Shown here one piece after another: positions 9,833 to 18,249 of a stretch of 64,000 nt of DNA. Numbering within the stretch: the first letter of the stretch is position 1; each line of letters begins with the position of its first letter. This DNA is from VXPQ01 sp965116435. GTDB taxonomy: Bacteria; Bacteroidota; Rhodothermia; Rhodothermales; VXPQ01. Location: NCBI GenBank assembly GCA_965116435.1, contig OZ220686.1:868001-932000 (forward strand). The letters are read 5' to 3'. The notes beneath the pieces were generated by a model, which searched no databases, was not told where the DNA came from, and worked only from the letters and a program-made list of their open reading frames with translations. A program made the translations under genes and the position numbers.

Positions 9833-9870
9833 ATGTCCAAATGATGGTACGCGAAAGAAATTCCGGCAAG

Positions 9871-9887
9871 CAATATAATAATCTTTG
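9871..9887 (+). promoter_or_regulatory. Candidate promoter for the cupredoxin gene
   Basis: An AT-rich island in otherwise GC-rich DNA holds TATAAT at 9874-9879 and, overlapping it, TAATCTTTG, one base longer than the Bacteroidota -7 element TAnnTTTG. It lies 28-41 bases before the ATG at 9915. No convincing upstream -33/-35 box was seen. Weak evidence. Confidence 0.3.
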
Positions 9888-9914
9888 CAAAAAGTTTACA
9901 CTTTTCCTGAAATT

Positions 9915-11018
9915 ATGCAACGTATCTCCCCGGTCCTGTTCCTTGCATGCATGGCGGCGGGCGTCCTCGCTCCGGGGTCGCCGGCCTTGCATTCCGCGTT
10001 CGCGCAGGAGGCCGCAGAGGCGGATCGGGAATATGTCCTCGAAGCCCACATCCTTGGATATCAAGGCGTGGGCGGCGACGTGGATGGGGTGCGCAACCCG
10101 GTGCTGCGAGCAAAGCGGGGCGAAACCGTACGGATCGTGCTGGTGAATAGGGAAGCGCTGGTGCATGATCTGGCGCTCGAAACCCTGAACATCAAATCGA
10201 AGGAGATACTGGACGTCGGCGAACGCACCGATATCGTGTTTGCCGCTGTGGAGGACGACATCTATTACTGCACGATTCCGGGGCACCGGGCCGCCGGCAT
10301 GGAAGGACGGTTTGAACTGATTCGGGAACCGGGCCAGGGCGAGAGCGACGCCGACCCTGCCTCGGAAAACGAGGCGGCGGAACCCCCGCGCGCGCCCCTG
10401 CTGAGCGAATTGCCGCCGCTGGAAGAGATTGCCCTCCCGCCGCTGGAACGGTCGCCGCACGCGGATTTGCCGGAATCCGACGCGCAATCCGGCAGCGACT
10501 GGGCGGATTTTCTGGACGATCCCGACGAACAAATCCGGGCGCGCGCCGTGCGGCAGCTTGCAAACCACGCACAAATCCCCGAATATATCCTTCCCGCGCT
10601 GGCGCGCATGGCCCGCGAAGACTCCTCGTTGCTGGTCAGGACGTATCTTGCGGATGCGGCGCGGCGCATCGAACCCGAGCGCCGCTGGGACATCCTCGAA
10701 GGATTGCACGGCCATGCGGCGGACCCTGCGGACACGCTGAACCCTCCTGATCCTGCTGACCCTCCAGACCCTGCGTTGCCGCTCCTCGTCTGGTACGCCA
10801 CCGAGGGCGCCGTGCCCGCGGACATGGATCGGGTGCTGACGCTGGCGCTGGATTCGAAATGGCCCCATGCCGTATCCTTTACCGTGCAACGCATCGCCGC
10901 AGAGGGCTCGCGGGACGCGCTGCGCACCCTTACCGAACGCCTGCCCCAGGCAACCCCCGAACACCGAACCATCCTCCTCAACGGCATCCGCCAAATCGTC
11001 CAGCCGACTGACCCATGA
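9915..11018 (+). CDS. Secreted cupredoxin-HEAT repeat protein
   Basis: 367 residues from the ATG at 9915, preferred over an upstream TTG because the signal peptide (cleavage near AFAQ, residue 31) starts there. Residues about 35-135 form a plastocyanin/azurin-like domain with all type-1 copper ligands visible: His84 (VHDLAL), Cys119, His124 and Met129 (YYCTIPGHRAAGM). A Pro/Glu-rich linker follows. Residues about 195-360 are HEAT-like helices (ARMAREDSSLLVR, PERRWDILEGL, FTVQRIAAEGS) closely matching the C-terminus of the dehydrogenase encoded at 12344. The next gene overlaps by 4 bp (ATGA), so they are co-translated. It is likely a periplasmic electron carrier serving the neighbouring secreted dehydrogenase. 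It resembles pieces of planctomycete/verrucomicrobial-type heme/copper dehydrogenases split into separate genes. Confidence 0.85.
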   Translation: MQRISPVLFLACMAAGVLAPGSPALHSAFAQEAAEADREYVLEAHILGYQGVGGDVDGVRNPVLRAKRGETVRIVLVNREALVHDLALETLNIKSKEILDVGERTDIVFAAVEDDIYYCTIPGHRAAGMEGRFELIREPGQGESDADPASENEAAEPPRAPLLSELPPLEEIALPPLERSPHADLPESDAQSGSDWADFLDDPDEQIRARAVRQLANHAQIPEYILPALARMAREDSSLLVRTYLADAARRIEPERRWDILEGLHGHAADPADTLNPPDPADPPDPALPLLVWYATEGAVPADMDRVLTLALDSKWPHAVSFTVQRIAAEGSRDALRTLTERLPQATPEHRTILLNGIRQIVQPTDP

Positions 11019-12250
11019 CACATTCTCTCTTCTCTACCCGGGCGCTCTTCTGCACCCGCACCCTGCACCTTGTTTTCGGCATGGCCTCCTTGCTCTGTAC
11101 GGCAGGCGTCGCCGCCGGGCAAGCCGCCTTCGACAAAATGCACCTCGACCCTGCATTCTATGCGGAAGGAGGCGCCATCGGAGACCTGAACGGAGACGGT
11201 GCGGCGGACCTGGTGGCGGGACCGTACTGGTACGCCGGGCCGACGTTCGAACAGCGCCATGCGTTCTACGAGCCCAAGCCGTTCAGCATCGAAGGATTCT
11301 CGTATTCGGATAATTTTGTGGTCCATACGCACGACCTCAACAACGACGGCTGGCGCGACATTCTGGTGATCGGCTTTCCGGGGCGCGAAGCGTTCTGGTA
11401 CGAAAATCCTGGCGATCCGGACCGCGAGGAGACCGGATACTGGACGCGGCATCTCGCCTTCGCCCCCGTGGACAACGAATCGCCGCACATTCTGGACGTC
11501 ACCGGCGACGGGCGCCCGGAGATCGTATGCCACTCGGACGGATATCTGGGCTACGCCTCATACGACCCGGAACGCCCGACCGAGCCGTGGACGTTCCGGC
11601 AAGTGGCCGGGCCGTACGAACACCTGATGCGGTTCACGCACGGATTCGGGGTAGGCGACGTAAACGGCGACGGACTGCCCGATTTGCTCATGGCGACGGG
11701 TTGGTGGGAAAATCCCGGCTTCCATGTCGATACGTCCTGGAAGCGCCACGAAGCATCGTTCGCGCAGGGCGGCGCGCAAATGTATGCCTACGACGTGGAC
11801 GGCGACGGGCTGAACGACGTGATCACAAGCCACAATGCGCACGGGTGGGGGCTGGCCTGGTTTCGGCAGTTGCCGGAGGGCGGGTTCGAGAAACGCCTTA
11901 TTCTTCGGGACGATGCGGCGCGCGAATCCGGCAAGGTCCGGTTCTCCCAGTTGCACGCCGTGGCCCTCGTGGACATGAACAACGACGGGTTGAAGGACAT
12001 CGTCACCGGGAAACGATTCCGGGCGCACGGCGAAGCCATGGACCCCGAGCCCAACGCCCCGCCGGTCCTCTACTGGTTCCAGCTTGCACGGGACGAGGAC
12101 GGGCAGGTCGCCTGGATACCCCATCTCGTCGATGACGATTCGGGCGTCGGCGTCGCCCTTGCGGTGGACGACGCCAATGGAGACAATTATCCGGATATTC
12201 TGGTCGTCAACAAAAAAGGCGCGTACATTTTCCGGCAACACAGGCCATAA
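11015..12250 (+). CDS. Secreted FG-GAP/VCBS repeat protein
   Basis: 411 residues; the start overlaps the stop of the cupredoxin gene. A signal peptide (hydrophobic core 'LVFGMASLLCTAGVAAG') is followed by seven calcium-binding-like D-x-[DN]-x-[DN] loops spaced through the protein (DLNGDGAADL, DLNNDGWRDI, DVTGDGRPEI, DVNGDGLPDL, DVDGDGLNDV, DMNNDGLKDI, DANGDNYPDI). These are FG-GAP/VCBS repeats and predict a seven-bladed beta-propeller, which agrees with the count of seven. Such proteins are exported and often sit beside secreted PVC-type dehydrogenases and DUF1080 proteins; their biochemical role is unknown. No T9SS tail is present. Confidence 0.85.
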   Translation: MTHSLFSTRALFCTRTLHLVFGMASLLCTAGVAAGQAAFDKMHLDPAFYAEGGAIGDLNGDGAADLVAGPYWYAGPTFEQRHAFYEPKPFSIEGFSYSDNFVVHTHDLNNDGWRDILVIGFPGREAFWYENPGDPDREETGYWTRHLAFAPVDNESPHILDVTGDGRPEIVCHSDGYLGYASYDPERPTEPWTFRQVAGPYEHLMRFTHGFGVGDVNGDGLPDLLMATGWWENPGFHVDTSWKRHEASFAQGGAQMYAYDVDGDGLNDVITSHNAHGWGLAWFRQLPEGGFEKRLILRDDAARESGKVRFSQLHAVALVDMNNDGLKDIVTGKRFRAHGEAMDPEPNAPPVLYWFQLARDEDGQVAWIPHLVDDDSGVGVALAVDDANGDNYPDILVVNKKGAYIFRQHRP

Positions 12251-12343
12251 ATCCCGCCCGCCCGCAAACGAACAACCCGTTACGGAACGCACTGCTCGTA
12301 ACGCATACCCCTTGATACGCCATCGCGCCCATCCCGCATCGCC

Positions 12344-14968
12344 ATGCCTTCTGCCTTGCCCCCGACTCCCGCCCCGCTTCTTCGTGCGCTTCGCAACGCC
12401 TTGGCGGCCATCGCCGTATCGCTTGCCGTCGCGGCCGCTTCCTCGCCGTCGCTGGCGCAAGACGCCGCACAGGCGCCCGCGGTCGACGGCCGCACGCTGA
12501 ACGTCGATTTCGAGACGGGCGACCTGACCGACTGGACCGCCGAGGGCGACGCCTTCGGCAACGGACCCGTCAAAGGGGATGCGTTCGCTTCGGGCGAAGC
12601 CGTCGTCGCAACCATGATTCAGGCGCTGCGGGAACGGCGCGGACAGGAACCGGCAGACTTGCACAGCGGACACGAAGGCGCCCGGTGGATCAGTTCCGGC
12701 GCAACGACCGGACCGGCCAGCCAGGGCACGCTGACCTCTGCGCCCTTCGAGGCGACGCACCCGTACGCAAGTTTTCTGATTTCGGGCGGCGCGCTGGAGA
12801 GCACCCGGGCGGAACTGGTCCGGGCGCGAGACGGCGCCGTTATTTTTTCGACGAGCGGGGACAACGACCTTGCCCTGCGGCCTGTCGTGGCGGACCTGCA
12901 GGAGCATGTGGGCGAAACCATCTTCATACGCCTCGTGGACGAGGACGCCGGCGGCTCCACGGCAGCCTACATCCCGGAAAATGCGTACGCACACATCAAC
13001 TTCGACCATTTTCGCCTGCACGCCGAGCGGCCTTCGTTCCCGAACGAACTGGACCCTTCCGGCATAGCGAGGCTGCCGGCCTGGGACCCTGTGTTACTGG
13101 AAGGCGGAAGCGCGCAGGAAGCCGCCCAGACCATGACCGTCCCGGACGGATTCCGCGTGCAACTGGCGGCGGCGGAACCGGACGTCGTCAATCCCATTGC
13201 GATGGCGCTGGATCACCGGGGGCGCGTGTGGGTTGCCGAAGGGCGAACCTATCCGGTGCGGGCGCCGGAAGGCGAAGGCAAGGACCGCATTCTCATTTTT
13301 GAAGATACCGACGGAGACGGGGCTTTCGACGTACGAACCGTGTTCATGGAGGGGCTGAATCTGGTGAGCGGACTGGAACTGGGATTCGGGGGCGTATGGG
13401 TCGGCGCAGCCCCGTACCTGCTGTACATCCCGATCGACGCCTCGGGAGATCGTCCCGCAGGCCCTCCAGAGGCGTTGCTGGACGGATTCGGCTACCACGA
13501 CACGCACGAGACGCTGAATTCCTTCATGTGGGGGCCGGACGGGTGGCTCTACGGCGCGCACGGCGTATTTACCCATTCGAACGTGGGCAAGCCAGGCGCC
13601 GGGGACGACGAGCGCAGCCGACTGAACGCCGGCGTATGGCGCTATCACCCGACCCGGCATGTGTTCGAGGTGTTCGCCTACGGCACGAGCAATCCCTGGG
13701 GGCTGGACTGGGATGCGCACGGACAGTTGTTCCTGACCGCGTGCGTCATTCCGCATTTGCACCACGTCATTCCCGGCGCGCGCATGATCCGGCAGGCCGG
13801 CGAACATTTCAATCCGTACGTATACGACGACCTGGACCCGATCGGCGACCATGTGCACTGGGTGGGCTCGCTTGGACCCCACGCCGGCAACCGGCGATCC
13901 GGCGCGGCGGGCGGCGGACATGCCCATGCAGGCGCCATGATATACCAGGGCGGCTCGTGGCCGGAAACGTACCATGGCCGCATTTTCATGCACAATATCC
14001 ATGGATTCCGGGCCAACACGGACATTCTCGAACGCAGAGGCTCCGGATACGTGGGGCGACACGGAGAAGATTTTTTGTTGACCCACGACAGCTGGTCCCA
14101 GATGCTGGACCTCGTATACGGGCCGGACGGATCCGTGCACGTCATCGACTGGTACGACAAGAACCAGTGTCATCACGCGAACCCGGAAAGCCACGACCAC
14201 GAAACCGGGCGTATTTATCGAATTTTTCATGAAAACGACGAGTGGGCGCCCGTCGATCTGGAGCAGCTCTCGTCCGTGGAACTGGCCGAATTGCAAATGC
14301 ACCCGAACGACTGGTATGTCCGCACCGCGCGGCGCATCCTGCAGGATCGCGGGCCGGACGAGGCCGTGCACGCGGCGCTCCGCACCCTGTTCGAGGAGCG
14401 CCCGGACGAAACGCGGAAGTTGCGGGCGCTCTGGGCCCTGCACGTAACCGACGGCCTTTCGGACGCCATGCTGACCGACCTGCTCGCCCACGAAAACGAA
14501 CATGTCCGGGCATGGGCCATCCATCTTCTGGCGGAAGACAAAGAGGTTCCCGAAGAGGCGGCCCAGGCATTCGCCCGAATGGCCCGGGAAGACGATGCGG
14601 CGCTGGTCCGGCTCTACCTCGCCAGTGCCCTCCAGCGTATGGCCCCCGAGCGGAGATGGGAAACGCTTGAAGCGCTTCTGGGGCGGTCCGAAGACGCCGA
14701 AGATCAAAATATCCCGCTCATGGCATGGTATGCGCTGGAGCCGCTGGCGCTCGCGGACATGGGCCGGGCCATGGACCTGGCGCTTTCCGCCAAACTGCCC
14801 CGCATCCTGCCCTTCACCGTCAGCCGCATTGCGGCTACAGGCAGCGAAGAAGCGCTCGCCTTGCTGTCGGAATACCTTGGCTCCCTGGAGAATGCGGACC
14901 AGCAAGCCGTGATTCTCGAAGGGATCGACGCCTGGACAGAACAGGCGGCGGGCGAACAGGACCGCTGA
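12344..14968 (+). CDS. PVC-type secreted dehydrogenase-like beta-propeller protein with HEAT C-terminus
   Basis: 874 residues. Signal peptide to about residue 39 (SLAQ). Residues about 48-230 are a jelly-roll domain (VDFETGDLTDWTAEGDAF, then FIRLVDEDAGGSTAAYI). Residues about 262-635 match the membrane-bound-dehydrogenase/glucose-dehydrogenase-like beta-propeller family (TIGR02604-like): 'VPDGFRVQLAAAEPDVVNPI', 'DHRGRVWVAEGRTYP', 'FEDTDGDGAFD' and 'CHHANPESHDHETGRIYRI'. Residues about 645-865 are HEAT repeats. Many relatives carry a C-terminal CxxCH heme c domain; none is present here. Electrons may instead go to the cupredoxin encoded just upstream (inference). The cofactor and substrate are unknown; sugar or polyol oxidation is a reasonable guess. 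Confidence 0.82.
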   Translation: MPSALPPTPAPLLRALRNALAAIAVSLAVAAASSPSLAQDAAQAPAVDGRTLNVDFETGDLTDWTAEGDAFGNGPVKGDAFASGEAVVATMIQALRERRGQEPADLHSGHEGARWISSGATTGPASQGTLTSAPFEATHPYASFLISGGALESTRAELVRARDGAVIFSTSGDNDLALRPVVADLQEHVGETIFIRLVDEDAGGSTAAYIPENAYAHINFDHFRLHAERPSFPNELDPSGIARLPAWDPVLLEGGSAQEAAQTMTVPDGFRVQLAAAEPDVVNPIAMALDHRGRVWVAEGRTYPVRAPEGEGKDRILIFEDTDGDGAFDVRTVFMEGLNLVSGLELGFGGVWVGAAPYLLYIPIDASGDRPAGPPEALLDGFGYHDTHETLNSFMWGPDGWLYGAHGVFTHSNVGKPGAGDDERSRLNAGVWRYHPTRHVFEVFAYGTSNPWGLDWDAHGQLFLTACVIPHLHHVIPGARMIRQAGEHFNPYVYDDLDPIGDHVHWVGSLGPHAGNRRSGAAGGGHAHAGAMIYQGGSWPETYHGRIFMHNIHGFRANTDILERRGSGYVGRHGEDFLLTHDSWSQMLDLVYGPDGSVHVIDWYDKNQCHHANPESHDHETGRIYRIFHENDEWAPVDLEQLSSVELAELQMHPNDWYVRTARRILQDRGPDEAVHAALRTLFEERPDETRKLRALWALHVTDGLSDAMLTDLLAHENEHVRAWAIHLLAEDKEVPEEAAQAFARMAREDDAALVRLYLASALQRMAPERRWETLEALLGRSEDAEDQNIPLMAWYALEPLALADMGRAMDLALSAKLPRILPFTVSRIAATGSEEALALLSEYLGSLENADQQAVILEGIDAWTEQAAGEQDR

Positions 14969-15045
14969 AACATTTCAATGGGGCCGGGGCGGCGCCATGA
15001 ACGGCGTGACAGAACAAGCGGCAGGCAAACAGGACTGCTGAAACA
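14935..15045. repeat. Imperfect 38-bp direct repeat at the 3' end of the dehydrogenase gene
   Basis: Bases 14935-14972, which include the last codons and TGA of the upstream gene, recur at 15008-15045 with four mismatches (both contain CAGAACA.GCGGC.GGC and CTGAAACA). The spacing is 73 bp. It looks like an old local duplication that left a second, untranslated copy of the gene's end. Confidence 0.7.
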
Positions 15046-15099
15046 GGGCGCAGAATACGCGGCTTCGCTATGCCTTGCCACCGCTCCCGTTCAGCCCCT

Positions 15100-15122
15100 G
15101 ATCTTTGCGGACTTAATCAGCG
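15100..15122. repeat. Copy of the dispersed hairpin repeat (half element)
   Basis: GATCTTTGCGGACTTAATCAG is the reverse complement of the element seen at 18083 and 42620 (CTGATTAAGTCCGCAAAGATC). CTGAT and ATCAG halves can pair across a 13-base loop. It lies in the 223-bp intergenic stretch 14969-15191, which otherwise holds only the 38-bp duplication. It is at the 5' side of the PhyH gene. Confidence 0.6.
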
Positions 15123-15191
15123 TGCCCTATATTTTCGAGCGGACTTCGTCCATCGCTGCTTCCCTTGCTCACCAACCTGTACGAGAAAACC

Positions 15192-16139
15192 ATGCGGGAA
15201 ACCATGAAAGGCCCGGATCACGAGGGCAATCAGGCGCTTCACGGCATCCAGCTCCGGGATATTGAAAAAACGCTCCCCCTCCGGGTGCTCTCCGAAGAAG
15301 ACTGGGAGCACTGGACAACCTGGGGATACGTAATCGTGCATGACGCGATTCCCCCCGACCATATCGAGCGCCTGAAGGCTTTTTTGTGGGAATTTCAGGA
15401 AATGGACCCCAACGACCCCTCCACATGGAGCGCCACGGACCGGCGAGCGCACGGGATGGCGGAACTCAACAATGCGGGCATGGTGGAGGCGTACAACCAC
15501 CAGCTCTTGTGGGATACCCGGCAAACGCAGCGGGTGTACGACGCCTATGTGGACATCTGGGACCGCGAAGATTTATGGGTCACCATTGATCGGGCGAACC
15601 TGAACACGCCGAACCGGGACGCACGCAAGTTCGGAGGCTTCATTCACTGGGATGTGGATACGTCGCAGGATCCGCTGCCCGTCAATGTGCAGGGCGTATT
15701 GTCCCTCGTGGATACGGACGACGAGGTCGGGGGATTGCAATGCGTCCCCGAACTGTTCCGGGTCTTCGACGAGTGGGTACGGACGCAGCCTGCGGACAGG
15801 GACTCCTTCCGCCCGGACACGACCGGATTCGAGGTGCGGTTCATCCCGCTGCGGGCGGGAGACCTGATTATCTGGAACTCGCTGCAAGCGCACGGCATCC
15901 GTCCGAACACCTCGAAAGACCGGGTGCGCATGGCGCAATACGTTTCCATGTATCCGGCCAGCGAGGACAACGAGGGCCTTCGGCAGGAGCGCATCCGGTC
16001 GTGGCGCGAATGCGAGGCGCCCAAGGGCATCGCCTTTCCGGGCGACCCGCGCGAACTCGAAAAAAAGGTGTACGGAAAAGCCGCCCTGAACAACCTCGGC
16101 AAGCGCCTGCTGGGGCTGGAGCGATGGAACGGGGCATGA
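15192..16139 (+). CDS. Phytanoyl-CoA dioxygenase (PhyH) family Fe(II)/2-oxoglutarate oxygenase
   Basis: 315 residues from the first ATG at 15192; a TTG nine codons upstream is in frame but less likely. Iron ligands are visible as H152-x-D154 (FIHWDVDT) on the expected strand and the distal His234 (WNSLQAHG), followed by an Arg for 2-oxoglutarate (about residue 246, SKDRVRMAQY). The loop 'EVGGLQCVPELFR' is characteristic of PhyH enzymes. It has no signal peptide, so it is probably cytoplasmic. Family members hydroxylate diverse small molecules. The substrate is unknown; it is separated from the dehydrogenase genes by 223 bp and may be independently transcribed. Confidence 0.85.
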   Translation: MRETMKGPDHEGNQALHGIQLRDIEKTLPLRVLSEEDWEHWTTWGYVIVHDAIPPDHIERLKAFLWEFQEMDPNDPSTWSATDRRAHGMAELNNAGMVEAYNHQLLWDTRQTQRVYDAYVDIWDREDLWVTIDRANLNTPNRDARKFGGFIHWDVDTSQDPLPVNVQGVLSLVDTDDEVGGLQCVPELFRVFDEWVRTQPADRDSFRPDTTGFEVRFIPLRAGDLIIWNSLQAHGIRPNTSKDRVRMAQYVSMYPASEDNEGLRQERIRSWRECEAPKGIAFPGDPRELEKKVYGKAALNNLGKRLLGLERWNGA

Positions 16140-16322
16140 GGCGGATACATCCCGGGCGCCCATGAAATATCTTTGCGACCCCCGACTCGTACAAAATGTA
16201 CGCGGTCTGCTCGGCAGCGAATTTGGCGCTCTTATCAGCCCCCTGCGCCAGAGAATGATCCTGCGTTGCCTGCAAAGACGCCTGGAATTGCTGTCCAACG
16301 CCCTGAAAACCGGAAATGCCCG

Positions 16323-16745
16323 ATGATTGAGCGCCTGAAAAAAATCCTGTCGAGGGAAGGCGGCCGCGAGGACGTTCGGCCCCCAAGGGAGGAAAAAGCC
16401 GACTTCATGTTGCGGTACCGCAACATGGGCGTAGGGCGCTTGTCTCTCCGCAAAGGGACGTGGCGCTTCGAATACACGGATGACTTCCGGCGACAGACGG
16501 CGGTCCCCCCTATTGTGAACTTCCCTCGCCTCGACAAACATTACGAATCCGATACCTTGTGGCCGTTTTTCGTAATTCGTATCCCCGGATTGAAGCAACC
16601 CGCGGTCCAGCGAGAAATCAAGGAGAAGAACCTCGACGAACGTAATGAGGCGCAACTTCTCAAGCATTTCGGCAAAACATCCATCGCCAATCCGTTCATC
16701 CTGATCCCGGAGGAGGAACCGCCCCTCCCCGCAACCGGCTCTTAG
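16323..16745 (+). CDS. Small HipA-N-terminal-domain-like protein
   Basis: 140 residues from the ATG at 16323, after a charged start (MIERLKKILSREGG). The body reads like the short stand-alone proteins related to the HipA N-terminal subdomain: 'LRYRNMGVGRLSLRKGTWRFEY', 'LWPFFVIRIPGLKQPAVQ', 'LLKHFGKTSIANPFIL'. Full HipA kinases are about 430 residues; nothing of the kinase core (no catalytic HxD or DFD motif) is present here or downstream, and no HipB-like HTH gene is adjacent. It could therefore be a regulatory orphan rather than a working toxin. Longer in-frame readings upstream are low-complexity and not credible. The function is unknown. Confidence 0.65.
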   Translation: MIERLKKILSREGGREDVRPPREEKADFMLRYRNMGVGRLSLRKGTWRFEYTDDFRRQTAVPPIVNFPRLDKHYESDTLWPFFVIRIPGLKQPAVQREIKEKNLDERNEAQLLKHFGKTSIANPFILIPEEEPPLPATGS

Positions 16746-16869
16746 TGCGGTCGGAAAGCGAGGCGGGCGGCGCGGCGGTATCCATTGGCGCTCCAGACCC
16801 GCCCCAGACGGCAGGGCTTGGGTTGCGCTGGCGCGGCCGGCAGAAGACGAATAGCGGAAAAACGCCTAC

Positions 16870-18078
16870 TCAGGCTGCGCGGGTCGGAAAAGTGGCCCCC
16901 GGGCGGGTCGAGTCAAGGCGGAAGGTCACTCTGACATGTGTCGGCTCCGCCACGATTTCGGGTTCGGTCCCGTTGAATTCGCGCATGGCGCGGCGCATGA
17001 GAGGCCAGCCCCGTCCGCGCTGCTCCATGAACCCCGTCACGACCATAAAATGCGCCAGCGATTCGTTCCTGGATCGGGGGTGACCGCCCAGACGAACGCT
17101 TTCGACGCGCATGTGATTAGGCAAGGCGCCCGGGCTCGTTACTTCCGCGCGATCAGAAAATATCTCAAGCAGGATGGCCGACCCCGTAATCGCATAGTCC
17201 CGATGCGTTACCGCATTGACCAACGCTTCGCGCAACGCCTTGTGCGGCACGAGATAATGATCTTTGCGGTACATGCCTTCATAGGACTCGAAACGCCCAA
17301 GGCCCTGGAGCCACCCCATCGCGCGGCGTACTTGATCGTCCAGACAACCCGTAGCATCCGAAACCATAACCGGATCGGATGCACGATCTTCGCCTGCGTA
17401 CGCAACGCATACCAGCTTGCAATTATGCGTCTGCGGATAACTCTGGGGAATTTTCCCGAAGGCGAGCACGCCATACAGCGTCGGATGCAAGGCGCCCCCA
17501 AGCGGCGCAAGCACCCCGCGGTTGCAAAGATCATCTTCTTCGGCGGGCTGGGGTTCGCCCTCGACGTCGATCTTTTGCGCCTGCAGAAACGATCGAAATT
17601 TTTGCATATCGATATGCGCCGCCGTAGCCGCCTGTATCGTCCGCTCCTCGGTTAAAATGTAGCCGAAGGCGTTATATAAATCCTGCAATTCCGACGGCGA
17701 GGGTTCGACGCTGCTCCGTTCGCGCCGCACCCACACTCGTCCATCGTACCGCAACGGTTCAAAGCTCCGCTGCCGGGGAATTTCGATCCAGTGCACCCAC
17801 CCTTGCGCCCCCTTGTGACAACCGGTTCGCGCAGAAACAGGCGCACTGCAGCCTGTATGCAGAAACGACGTCAAACGCTCCTGCACCTTGTCGGCGTCCT
17901 CCTTGACGACTGCAATTTCCCGGGTGTCGTCCACGCCAAGGATGAGTACGCCGCCCTCCGTGTTTGCGAAAGCGCATACCGCCTTGCCCACCGCCGACAA
18001 GTCGCCAAGTCCACGTTTGAATTCGGTTTGCCGGGTTTCGCTGGCCTTAATGCGTTTGAGCGTCTCGGTCCAATCCAT
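16870..18078 (-). CDS. Schlafen AlbA_2 / ATP-binding transcriptional regulator-like protein
   Basis: 402 residues. The N-terminal domain (about 15-130) is the Schlafen AlbA_2 nucleic-acid-binding fold: 'ETRQTEFKRGL', 'AVCAFANTEGGVLILGVDD', and 'WVRRERSSVEPSPSEL' at its end. The C-terminal half (about 270-375) matches the HATPase_c_4 region of COG2865 proteins: 'ALREALVNAVTHRDY' and the glycine-rich 'GFMEQRGRGWPLMRRAM'. Such proteins act as regulators or in defence and toxin-antitoxin-like settings; the exact role is unknown. The start codon lies 5 bp from a copy of the dispersed hairpin repeat, so the repeat lies in its leader. The gene is in a variable-looking patch beside a vapC remnant and a HipA-N orphan. 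Confidence 0.8.
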   Translation of the reverse strand: MDWTETLKRIKASETRQTEFKRGLGDLSAVGKAVCAFANTEGGVLILGVDDTREIAVVKEDADKVQERLTSFLHTGCSAPVSARTGCHKGAQGWVHWIEIPRQRSFEPLRYDGRVWVRRERSSVEPSPSELQDLYNAFGYILTEERTIQAATAAHIDMQKFRSFLQAQKIDVEGEPQPAEEDDLCNRGVLAPLGGALHPTLYGVLAFGKIPQSYPQTHNCKLVCVAYAGEDRASDPVMVSDATGCLDDQVRRAMGWLQGLGRFESYEGMYRKDHYLVPHKALREALVNAVTHRDYAITGSAILLEIFSDRAEVTSPGALPNHMRVESVRLGGHPRSRNESLAHFMVVTGFMEQRGRGWPLMRRAMREFNGTEPEIVAEPTHVRVTFRLDSTRPGATFPTRAA

Positions 18079-18082
18079 TTTA

Positions 18083-18110
18083 GGATGCTCTGATTAAGTC
18101 CGCAAAGATC
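18083..18110. repeat. Copy of the dispersed hairpin repeat
   Basis: The arm GGATGCTCTGATTAAGTCC is followed by GCAAAGATC. It is the same arm that closes the 57-bp palindromes at 35635 and 38162. It lies between the regulator start (18078) and the vapC remnant, and it marks the point where vapC homology ends. Confidence 0.7.
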
Positions 18111-18218
18111 GGGGGCCAAAAGAGGAAAATTTTGTAAAATGGCAAGCGCAGGCTGAGAATCAGTCTCGTGTACGACCCACTTTACAGCAATGCTGGCGTC
18201 AATAATCAAGCGCTTCAC
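18106..18218 (-). pseudogene. vapC (PIN-domain toxin) N-terminal remnant
   Basis: From a GTG at 18218, preceded by a good Shine-Dalgarno (AGGGAGG, about 3-5 bases spacing), the minus strand encodes about 37 residues typical of a VapC start: 'VKRLIIDASIAVKWVV' with the first catalytic Asp, then 'ALAILQNFPLLAPDL'. After LAPDL the frame enters the hairpin repeat and PIN homology stops; the remaining about 90 residues with the other acidic catalytic residues are missing. No vapB is adjacent on the upstream side, which is now the promoter and start region of the glycosidase-like gene. This is a broken toxin gene, very probably truncated by the rearrangement that brought the repeat. Confidence 0.7.
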
Positions 18219-18249
18219 CGTTCCTCCCTGCCCTCTCGCTGGAGTATAT

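Noticed and set aside
13094..14905. 603-residue minus-strand frame opposite the dehydrogenase gene
   Set aside because: No recognisable domain or signal peptide; the plus strand has clear homology throughout.
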